Part shown: piece by piece, positions 55,891 to 64,000 of the stretch | Layout of the letters: every line of letters starts with the position of its first letter | How positions within the stretch are numbered: the stretch's first letter is position 1 | Source: Ulota crispa | Taxonomy: Eukaryota > Streptophyta > Bryopsida > Orthotrichales > Orthotrichaceae | Assembly: GCA_963920765.1 (NCBI GenBank) | Contig: OY987246.1 | Span: forward strand, 18,038,868-18,102,867 | Reading direction: 5' to 3' | DNA length: 64,000 nucleotides | The notes under the pieces: generated by a model | Databases searched by the model: none | The model's input: only the letters and a program-made list of their open reading frames with translations | Told to the model about the DNA's origin: nothing | Position numbers and translations under genes: made by a program

Positions 55891-55919
55891 ATTTAAAAAC
55901 CCATGTGGTTAACAGAATC

Positions 55920-56465
55920 ACTTTTGATAGAACCTTTTTATCCAACACGCATATCTCCCAACGACCACGACAGACTCGTACAACTCTATCGCCTCTCTCC
56001 CTCGCACGACCGGACGAGCGAGCAACGCCGCACGATAACAGACAACGATGACTGAGAAAAGCATCCAAGGCATCCGGAGCATCCGGAGAAGACTGAGACC
56101 CGGCGCTTGCGAAGATCATGTGCCGGAGAATGAGAGCATCCGATGCAGTGGATCACTGGATCACTAGATGCACAGTAGTCGCAGCAGCAGTGCCAGGAAT
56201 GGCAGGAAATGTCAAAGGATGCAGTGTTGCGCAATCGGTGGTGCACAGATTGTTTTGCACAGACATGGACACTTGCTTGCACTCCCTTGCTTGCAGGTGT
56301 CCTTGCTCTACAGTTGCACCGTGCACTGCAAGACCGGTCATGGCGGAAAAGCAATGCTTTCCTCTTTCTCTCTTTCTTTCTCTCTAGCTTGCTCAGTCTT
56401 GGTTGGTTGTGAAGTTGATCAGCTCAATGGCCTTGAGCCTGTTTGACGCTAACAATATCCTTATC
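55920..56465. other. Less AT-rich block, no gene recognised
   Basis: Contains GCATCCGGAGCATCCGGAG near 56075 and CTTGC-rich repeats near 56270. Overlapping frames on both strands have no recognised domain. Confidence 0.3.
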
Positions 56466-56669
56466 ACTAAGGTAGACACACCCATTCTCGACCATTCAAT
56501 CTAATGTCACTCAAATGTGCAAAGATCGAACATTTGGATTCTCAAATCTACGCTCACCATAGATGTTTTATTTTTTATGCACATTTGAGTGGCTTGAGAT
56601 TTTCATATGTTAAGTAGAATGCAAAGTAACATTTTCAGTAAGTTTTAAAATTGTATCTATATGATAATA

Positions 56670-56936
56670 TCACTACAAGAAATTGTGTCCTGATTGACAT
56701 GTCCAAATTGCCTAAATGTGTCCAAAATGACAAATTTTTTGTCAAATTGGACAATTTCTATAGATTTTGCCATGTTGACTTGGACATATTTTTGTCATTT
56801 CACTACGGAAAAACCATGGACAAATTGACAAAAAAATGTGACCTAATCTACAGTAAATGTAAATTAGGTCACATTTTTTTGTCAATTCAACCATGGTTTC
56901 CCCATAGTGTTTGGGATAGTTTTCCTTGTAGTGATA
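56670..56936. mobile_element. CACTA-ended MITE with internal hairpin
   Basis: Ends TCACTACAAGAAATTG and TTTTCCTTGTAGTGA; CACTACAAG is a usual terminus of plant CACTA elements. Inside, TTGACAAAAAAATGTGACCT pairs with AGGTCACATTTTTTTGTCAA around a short loop near 56855. Confidence 0.65.
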
Positions 56937-57320
56937 TTACATACCAAAGATGTGATATTAGAAAGGACATATGTGATATTGAAGAAGTCTTTGTGATTTT
57001 GCTAGTATGATATATCACAAAGACCGCATATGTGATGTTACAGAGAAGAAGAGGTGATATTATAGAGATTTTTGTGATTTTAGTAGTATGACTAGAAGTT
57101 GACACTTGCTACGCTACGCATTCATCATTAAAATTTTATTAAGATTTCCATATGTTAGATAGAATGTAAAGTCAAAATTTCAATGTGACAATACCCCAAA
57201 GACCAGAAAATGTGATATTACAAAAGTCGGGATATGATATTACAGAGGTCACTGTGATTTTAGTAATATGATTTGTGTTATTTTTATTCACAATTATTCC
57301 TTTAGCCGCTTCTTTCTAGT
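56937..57320. repeat. Degenerate GTGATATTACA-rich repeat
   Basis: GTGATATTAGA, GTGATATTGAAG, GTGATGTTACAG, GTGATATTATAG, GTGATATTACAAAA and GATATTACAGAGGTC follow one another at irregular spacing with TTTGTGATTTT. Non-coding. Confidence 0.5.
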
Positions 57321-57615
57321 GGAAACATAAATTCAAAGAACGTAAGCTTACTTTGAACAGTTGCAATGACAGACGGATCCGTCAATCCATGGGCCAGTGG
57401 AAATGGGACACGAGGATCACACTCCAACCAGTGAGTAACCATAAACAACCATTCGGCCGGCCCAGCAGCCCAGTAAAGAGTAACTTCAAACCAACGAAGA
57501 GGAAGGACTTGATTTGGACGTGTTATATTAAGATTTTAGAAATTTGCCTGCACTAAGGTCAAGGTTACTGAAGCAAGGTGCCACAACTTGAAAATTTCTC
57601 CCACAAGGTATCCGT

Positions 57616-58047
57616 TAGGGGTAGTCACACATTCTCCAAGAATGAATTTTTTATGAAGAATGAGAAATGATGGAATGGAAATCAGAGTCAATGGGAGTAC
57701 TTGTCCATGCAATCGATGAGACTCTCATTTTGTAGGTAGTGGAGAATGAAGAATGGGTTTACCTAGAGAATGATGATGTGGTTAGAAAGCAAGCTATATT
57801 CACACAATCAACCAAGGTTTCCAACTACAAAGAGGGTGAAAGTAAGAAGAGTGAGATGAAAAAGAGACATACATTGGTAAAAACTTCAAAAGAAAAAACT
57901 TCTTCTTCATGCCCATTCTTCTCCTTCAGAGATGAAAAAAAAAAATTGTAATCTTCAAAGAATAGAGCCTCCACAAATCAAAGAAAGAGTGGCACATCCC
58001 CAAATTTTGAAGATTAAGAATGAAGTGAAAAAGATGTGACTACCCTA
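57616..58047. mobile_element. Family O element
   Basis: Ends TAGGGGTAGTCACACATTC and AAGATGTGACTACCCTA, inverted. Collinear with 62874-63295 and related to the inverted copy 61694-62172. Apparent open frames inside are not conserved between copies. Confidence 0.65.
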
Positions 58048-58084
58048 TTGCTTTGGAAATTTCAACCCACATATGTCCAACCCA

Positions 58085-58310
58085 ATGTGTGGGCGAGAAC
58101 CGGCAGTTAGTGTATGGTTAACCCTCTTAAAATGTAAATAAAGTTGGTTGAACTTTGAACTTATAAAAAAAAAAAATTAATTAGAATCTCAAACAGATGT
58201 GTAAATACACACTATATACGGTGCAGCTTGTGAAAAACTGGTGGAAGATGGGAAAATGTCACCTATTTCTAACCGGCAAAACTTAAAAATCTCCCCAAAC
58301 ACTCGTCCAA
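58085..58310. repeat. Dispersed repeat R
   Basis: GGGCGAGAACCGGCAGTTAG to CTCCCCAAACACTC, with AAAACTGGTGGAAGATGGG near the end. Confidence 0.5.
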
Positions 58311-58516
58311 CCTGTTTCTCCATTTTGGCAGTGATGATAATTTCATCCATTGTAAGAGATGATTGAAGCTAATTTTTGGAGGACGTATGCAAGACATTAC
58401 ATAACTAGTTCTTGCCTAGAGTTTGCCAACAAGGCTCAAATCCAAAGACATTGGTTTGGAACTAATAATTGAGCTTTGTAAAAACAAATATACAACCAAG
58501 TGTTGAAACACGAAGG

Positions 58517-58619
58517 CAACATAAACTACATGATGTTTTCTTGCTTCTAACGTAAAAATTTGCATTGTTCAACACAAATTTTGGGTTAGAAACAAAAATA
58601 CATCATGTAGTTTATGTTG
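58517..58619. ncRNA. MIRNA-like hairpin candidate
   Basis: The 5' arm CAACATAAACTACATGATGT and 3' arm ACATCATGTAGTTTATGTTG are perfectly complementary for 20 bp, and pairing resumes at GCTTCTAAC / GTTAGAAAC. Total about 103 nt, loop about 30 nt. The size fits a plant microRNA precursor or a very small MITE; no target is known, so the ncRNA call is tentative. Confidence 0.3.
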
Positions 58620-59803
58620 ACTTTAACAAAAATTTCTTCTAAAGTGTAGGGTAAGGGCTTCAAGCAAGGGCACTCTCACGTACAAGCCTTTGTGTGAGGA
58701 CAGAATCTAAGTAACCAATGGTGCAAATCTAAGTAACCAATGGTGCAAATATGAGATTGCCTTTGTGTGAGGCCCTTACCCTATGTAAATCTTGCTTGAA
58801 AAGATATACAACCATGTGTTGTTTCTATGGCAAGAGTGATGTTACACAATGTGACACCACTCCGCAATTTTCATTGTTACGTTCACAAGTATAAGAGCAA
58901 CCGTAAATACAAAGATTGTGTTCAAACAACGTTAACAATCAAGAGAACACAACTTTGGGATAGACACCACCAACACAACCAGTCACAAAGTTTAGGGTTT
59001 GGACTGCAAGACTCCGTTTCTGGGCACCAGTCATTGCGCGTGACCCCGCTTACTTAGCCTGTGGCCCTTTGCACGATGAGTCACGGCCAATAACGGGCTC
59101 CATAACACCCATCACCTAACACATACATACTCGTAGCTGTGAGCCTGTGAGGGAGTATAACGAAGTGTCACTCCACGCATGTTGTCATGCCTCCTCAACC
59201 ACTCACTCACTGACTGCACTGCACTGCACAAGGACATTGCATCAACCACTCCAAACAACCCCTTTGTGTGCGTGCAGACCTAGTAGTAGTAGGTGGGATT
59301 GCATTAGGGTTTGGGGTTCAGGTCACGACCCGTGTGCCCCCCCACCATGATGGTACCGTGCAGAAAGTGAAAACGTTTTGTGCTAATTATCGTTTTTTTG
59401 TTACATCAAAATTGGTGTGGCTAATTGTTATATAGTATTTTTTGAAAAAAATTTAAATATTTAGCCAACTTTTATGCACAAGTTTGGGAGTAAGAGCCCG
59501 GATTTCAAGGTTCCACTTGATGTTGCCTCATCCTACTAGTGCAATATTCTAATTTGTCACAAAACCATCATGAGACTTAGCTTTGATGAAAGGTTGAGAG
59601 CATCCAACTTTACATTTGTAAAAAAAAATGTAGCCATCTTTGCTACTCAATCATTTTTTGGTTAGAAAAAAAGCTAAGGCCACTTCATCCAAAACATTTT
59701 CAGTGTTGTGCACTATGAGATTGAGCTCCAGCTGGCACCCACTTCCTGTGTCCTTGCCATGTGGGTGGTTTTGTAAAATCTTGTGTGATCTATCACTATC
59801 ACT
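58620..59803. other. Intergenic; small inverted and tandem repeats
   Basis: GGGTAAGGGC (58650) and GCCCTTACCC (58781) bracket a segment with a 22 bp tandem duplication (58704-58725 and 58726-58747, AATCTAAGTAACCAATGGTG). 58960-59360 is GC-richer without a recognised gene. Confidence 0.4.
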
Positions 59804-60553
59804 ATAAGGTAGACATATCCATTTCTGAGCTGCCCTCAATTCCGCATCCTACGTTTGAGGTGTTCACCATACACTCTTGAACCCAAAGTGGAACTATGAA
59901 CACTACTTGCACAAAGCAAATCCTATCACATGTCAGTTGTTAAATTAGTTTGAGAGGGTTGATATTGCAAAGTGATGTTATAAGAACACATCCAAACAAT
60001 TTCAAGGTTAGTTTATAGTTGCTTATAGGGACCCTATGAGTTGCAACTTTTCCTTTTAATATAAAATATTCTACAATACTTTTTTTCACAAAAATGACGT
60101 TCCATGATAGCTTGTTGAAAGCTTATCCACTGGATTTTTTTCCTTAGATTTGTGAGACCTTGCGGTACCCCAAACCCTTAACCCTTGGGCGCCCAAGAGA
60201 CATTATAATGTCTCTCAAAAAGTTGGGTCAACTCAATTTTAACCAATATAATCTCATTGCACGTTCGGTGAAACCATTTCCAATTGAGTCTAGCATGATG
60301 TATAATGTCTCTCAAAAAGTTGGGTCAACTTAATTTTAACCAATATAATCTCATTGCACATTTGGTGAAACCACTTCCGATCGAGTCCAACATGATGGAG
60401 ACACTTTCCACTAACAATACGTATGGTCCGATCCTATGAATCGTATTTTTCAATCCACATGGGCAATTTGATCGCACACAAGTCAAACTTTTTTCGTTAC
60501 AAATCTGGGCGCTCAGGGGTTAAACGCTCTGGTATGGGTCTGTCTACTTTATA
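59804..60553. mobile_element. Family X element with a nested TTAA element
   Basis: Ends ATAAGGTAGACATATCCA and TGGGTCTGTCTACTTTAT, inverted. Its interior is the filled counterpart of 5400-6040. Confidence 0.65.
60178..60523. mobile_element. Short TTAA-flanked piggyBac-like MITE with proven TTAA duplication
   Basis: Ends TTAACCCTTGGGCGCCC and GGGCGCTCAGGGGTTAA. Flanks read CCCCAAACCC and ACGCTCTGGTATGGG; the empty counterpart at 6000-6025 reads CCCCAAATCC-TTAA-ACGCTTGGGTATGGG, so one TTAA became two. The interior holds a 96 bp tandem duplication (60206-60301, 60302-60397). Confidence 0.85.
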
Positions 60554-61206
60554 ATACTCTCGCATGTTTGTGAAAGGCGCTTTAATAGGGCACTACCACC
60601 TCTGGCGGTGCCGTGTAAGAGTTCACCTTTATCTCCAAGCTTGGTCTGGAGTGAAGATTCTTCTCGAAGGACCATCTTTCTAAATACTGTATACCGGGAT
60701 GCCAGGCATTGCGGTTTGGTGGCTAAATAGTACTGTAGGTCAACTGTGAAAGTAGGATTTTTTTTTGTGAGGCGCCAAATTTACCAACAAATGCGTAACT
60801 TGTTATATTTGTTTGCAAATTACAACCACATGGAGAAGTAAATGTGCATTAGGTTGTGACACCAACATGAACTAGGTGATGGTCGCAATGTGAGTCAATA
60901 TGGTTTGTAAATGAGCTACTCTTGAGGTGCGAAGCATTGAGAGAGGCATTAGCTCAATCACAAACCAAGTTGAGACACATGACAATTTATCATGCTAATC
61001 TACGTAAGAAATGACTACTAGTTAACATGCAATGATGCATCACATAATGAACATCACTTATGGTTGATAATGTGGTTCCGTAAAACCAATCCAAGCAAGT
61101 CATGGCTGTTGAAGATTTTTGAGATTTGGAGACAAAATTAGGGTAAGAGCCTCTTGTTGCTTGTTTTGTCTTTAAGCAAATGTGGGTACTAACCAAAGAA
61201 ACTCTT
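60554..61206. other. Intergenic, no gene recognised
   Basis: Unique AT-rich sequence without paired termini. Confidence 0.35.
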
Positions 61207-61337
61207 TCTAAGGATATGTTCACACTTGATGTTAGGAGGGGTATTAATAATATAAATGCAATCTAAAGGTGTGTCCAAATGCATCTAATTATCCTTAACT
61301 ATAACCACTCCTAACACCAAATGTGAACATACCCTAG
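61207..61337. mobile_element. Family N MITE (~130 bp)
   Basis: Ends AGGATATGTTCACACTTGAT and CCAAATGTGAACATACCCT, inverted; matches the copy in GMD intron 2 (25195-25336). Confidence 0.65.
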
Positions 61338-61436
61338 AGAAAGTACACTCCCGAATCTGACGATTAGACACTGATGACCACAAAGTCCAGATTTCCTTGC
61401 AGGAAATTTGAAGCTGTGGGGTTTTCGAAAGCTATA

Positions 61437-61628
61437 AGTGTACACCGCTACAGAAGACGCCCATCGATTCTACAAGAAAATATCCTTTTCAGAGTCAGCA
61501 TTTGTGGATTTGATTAGATCTAAGAAAGAGGAATCAGCCCTAGAAGTGGAAGATTCTGGTCACTCGATCATCTATTCAGCTTGTATGGTACAGTGGTTGA
61601 GTGGCCTTTACGGAAGAGTGACATGAAT
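61437..61628 (+). CDS. Possible exon, weak resemblance to a GNAT C-terminus
   Basis: An open segment without its own ATG reads TATEDAHRFYKKISFSESAF, then DLIRSKKEES and ends at TGA. The A.RFY.K..F pattern resembles the C-terminal strand of GNAT acetyltransferases (normally AHRFYEKLGF), but the family glycine is Ser here and no acetyl-CoA motif is visible upstream. The AG at 61437-61438 could be an acceptor, though no pyrimidine tract precedes it. It may be an exon, a decayed exon or chance; no transcript evidence. Confidence 0.22.
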
Positions 61629-61693
61629 GACAATCTGGCAGAGATCCTTATGAAAAGTTTCCCTCATCTATATCATGCGCAACATTAGAGGTA

Positions 61694-62172
61694 ACTTAGT
61701 CACACCCACACCTTCTCCACCCCATTCTCAATCTTCATAGGATGGAGATGTGGCACTCTTTTCTTGATTTGAGGATGCTCTATCTTGATTTGAGGATGCT
61801 CTATCTTGATTTGAGGATGCTCTATCTTGATTTGAGGATGCTCTATCTTATGAAGATTGAGAATTGTTTTTTACTTCACCTGTAGAGGAGAAGAATGGGT
61901 GTGAAGAAGTTTTTACATATGAAGTTTTCATCAATGCGTGTTTCTTTTTCATCTCGCTCTTTTTGATTTCACCCTCCTTGTAATTAAAAACTTTGATTGG
62001 ATGTGTGAATGCAATTTGCTTTCTTTTTACATCATTACTTTCTAAGTAAAATCATTTTCCTTTTCCACTGCACACAAAAGGAGAGCCACATCTTCTTTGA
62101 GAAGGAGTGCTCCCATTGACTCTCCTACTTTCACTCCACAACTTCTTAGTCTTCATAGAAAGGTGTGACAGC
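61694..62172. mobile_element. Family O element, inverted copy
   Basis: Shares TTCTCCACC, CTTCTTTGAGAAGGAG and the AAAGGTGTGACA end with the other O copies in reverse order. A 21 bp tandem array sits near its left end. Confidence 0.5.
61764..61848. repeat. 21-bp tandem array (x4)
   Basis: Four copies of TGATTTGAGGATGCTCTATC plus one base. Perfect repeats inside an O element. Confidence 0.9.
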
Positions 62173-62254
62173 TATTGTCTTGATCTTAAAAGTATGTGAT
62201 GGAAGTTGCAAAAGCGTAGAAGTGGATTCCAAGTCTTCACAAATTATGTACAAC

Positions 62255-62497
62255 GTGGGCATTTTCTAGGTTGAAACTGACAAGTGTGTGGAGAGGATTC
62301 TATGGAGGTTTGAATATCATTCAACAGCAAAAATCATCCTTGAAACACACTACAGTGGTGGTCACCGGTCAAATCTGGAGGCCCATTGTAAAGCTCAAGA
62401 AATCCTGATAATACGGTCCGCTCTTATTAATGTATTAGACAAGTCTTTGCTCTCGCATAACTTTCCTCACCCCATGAAGCTGGGGTGCCTATTTTGA
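62255..62497 (+). CDS. Possible exon of an unrecognised gene
   Basis: A good acceptor context (CATTTTCTAG|GTTGAAACTG) opens a frame of about 80 codons: VETDKCVERILWRFEYHSTA, then a segment with ETHYSGGHRSNLEAHCKAQE, ending at TGA (62495-62497). Composition looks protein-like, with balanced codon use and a Cys/His pattern, but no family was recognised and no donor was settled. It lies between two O elements. Confidence 0.25.
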
Positions 62498-62873
62498 AGA
62501 GTGCGGCAAAGTCAGGTATGGCTAGTTTATCTCCATTTGCTTAGAAGGGGTAAAATACAACAATTTTAGAATATTCATCTCTGATCATTTGATGTGGAGG
62601 AACGTCGATGAATATTGATGTGCATCTCCTAGTGCAATCTTTTCCTAGCTTATCTAGAACAAAAGTTCACGTCTTCCAATCAAGTATCCCAAGCACATTG
62701 ACACTAATCCCAATCAGTTCTTTTTTTGGAACCGAGACAGAAATTTCTTTTTTAAGGACAAACTTGCATGCAAACTTGTTTGCTGTTTCTCAGTCTTCCA
62801 ATTATAGAGTTATGGCAAACTTCCATATTGGCTCAGAATGGAAAAAAAGCTGAAACGATCATTAGTTTTACAT

Positions 62874-63295
62874 TAGGGGTAGTCACACCTTCTCCAAGAA
62901 TGAAATTTCTATGAAGAGTGAAAAGCAACCGAGTGGAAATAGGAGCTCATAAGAACACTTTTATATGAAGAAAGGATAACTTTCCTTTTGTGGGTGGTGG
63001 AGAAGAGAGAATGAGTGTACTTAGAAAATGGTGATGCACTAAGAAAGCCATCTAACATTCATCCACTCAACCAAGGTCTCTAAGTACAACGAGGGTGAAA
63101 GCAAGAAAAGCAAGATGAAAAAGAGACACACATCCATAAAAATTTCATGTGCAAAAACTTCTTCGCACCCTTTCTCCTCCTCTAAAGGTGAGGAAAACAT
63201 CTTCTCGATCTTCAAAGAATGGGACCTTCAAAGAGAGAATGCCACGTCCCTATTCTTTGAAGATTGACAGTAGGGTGAATAAGGTGTCACTGCGC
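62874..63295. mobile_element. Family O element
   Basis: Ends TAGGGGTAGTCACACCTTC and AAGGTGTCACTGCGCTTA. Collinear with 57616-58047 (AATGAGTGTAC/AATGGGTTTAC, ATCAACCAAGG/CTCAACCAAGG, GAGGGTGAAAG). Confidence 0.65.
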
Positions 63296-63401
63296 TTACT
63301 TGCAAACATGTTTATCGTCTCTACGTTTTCTCATTCCGAAGCCAGCATGGGATATTGCCCTAAGTTTTAGTTAGAGCAGTTTTATAGCAGGAGAGGTGAG
63401 C

Positions 63402-63637
63402 CTCGGGGCAAGCTCAGTGCAAAGGTGATTGGTGTAAGCTTTATGAATGTACTACATGTGGAGTGGGCTGTGAGCAACAACAACACGCTTTCGTTCACTG
63501 GCCTGTGCCAACAGCACCCATCTTTGAAAAGCATGGAGCTTTCCGGGATGACAAGGCAGATATTTTGGTGCAGATTGGTTTGGAGCCCATGTGGAAACAT
63601 AGCCTTTTGCAGGACCACACACGAAGGCTTAGACAGG
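63402..63637 (+). CDS. Possible exon, Cys-rich then basic
   Basis: The frame is open from about 63400 to TAG just after 63637. It begins QCKGDWCKLYECTTCGVGCE (six Cys, a possible zinc-binding segment), continues with HAFVHWPVPTAPIF and DDKADILVQIGLEPMWKHSL, and ends RRLRQ before a consensus donor CAG|GTGACG. The combination of a Cys cluster and a good donor argues for a real exon. The acceptor may be AAGCTCAG|TGC at 63418. No family was recognised, and overlapping frames on the other strand exist. Confidence 0.3.
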
Positions 63638-63640
63638 TGA

Positions 63641-64000
63641 CGTAGGTGCATGCTATTTCCATTTTCCACTGCGAGTAGACACTGGACAGTAGCTGGCTGG
63701 GAAGCATCAAATTGATGCGTGTTTCTCTGCTCCCAATCTGGGATATTATGGCCCAGAACGAGAAACGTGCTTCAAACGGCAAGTGGGGATATACAACTAG
63801 ACTCACAGTTGTCGCTGTTCCTTAGGAACCTCTTCTGACTGAAGACAAGGACTACTACAGGAGCGATTTTTTATCACCATCCATAAAACTTGTCAACCCC
63901 TTTCTTTGGCTTAGAGAAGCTCCACTGCAGGTGGAAAGTGAAACTTCACCGGTACATTGGGGGCTTCAAACATCAACTTTTTTAGGTGACTCAAGTTGCG
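63641..64000. other. Window edge, nothing assigned
   Basis: Less AT-rich than the repeats, so genic sequence may continue, but no exon could be defined. Confidence 0.3.

Noticed and set aside
61764-61848. 21-bp repeats resembling a CRISPR array
   Set aside because: Head-to-tail tandem units with no spacers.

Overview
The window is plant nuclear DNA. It has two spliced genes with GT-AG introns, GC-rich exons in AT-rich surroundings, and plant-specific protein architecture (a WRC + RING-like + JmjC demethylase and a MUR1-type GDP-mannose dehydratase). The lineage within land plants cannot be fixed from the sequence. Nothing is bacterial or viral.

Genes. (1) A complete GDP-mannose 4,6-dehydratase gene lies on the + strand: three coding exons between 21789 and 25787 encode 354 aa, preceded by a probable 5' UTR exon and a ~0.8 kb leader intron. 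(2) A complete KDM3/JMJ25-type histone demethylase lies on the - strand: twelve coding exons between 35393 and 29533 encode 1208 aa, and all splice phases join cleanly. (3) Three short open segments at 61.4-63.6 kb may be exons or decayed exons of an unrecognised gene. No tRNA, rRNA, CRISPR array or transposase gene was seen.

Repeats. Most of the rest is short non-autonomous DNA transposons (MITEs), many inserted into one another. Working names: A (~310 bp, ends AAGGTAGG..CCTACCTT) and a longer relative A2; B (~260 bp, ends AACACCATATT); C (ends TAAGGTAG); D (~730 bp, ends GGGTGATTGCAAGAA); E (long-arm foldback, ~415 bp); F, I, K, M, N, O, R, U, V, X; and a set with TTAA at both ends and termini beginning CCC. 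There are also Stowaway-like and Harbinger-like copies, a ~1.17 kb complete foldback (38.8-40.0 kb), a 333 bp palindrome (14.9-15.3 kb), a 389 bp inverted repeat whose arms are almost identical (49.6-50.7 kb), an (AT)n tract and several short tandem arrays.

Layout: 0-20 kb, nested MITEs with one GC-rich island at 13.4-13.97 kb; 20.5-25.8 kb, GMD, with repeats in every intron; 25.8-27.5 kb, nested MITEs; 29.5-38.4 kb, the JmjC gene and its repeat-containing upstream region; 38.5-61.3 kb, dense nested elements; 61.4-64 kb, possible exons split by family O elements.

The two genes have no obvious functional link: one makes the GDP-fucose precursor in the cytosol, the other is a nuclear chromatin regulator. 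The strongest unusual signals are the TTAA-flanked piggyBac-like elements, which have an empty-site counterpart inside the same window, the duplicated 3' splice site of GMD intron 1, and the near-identical long inverted repeat.
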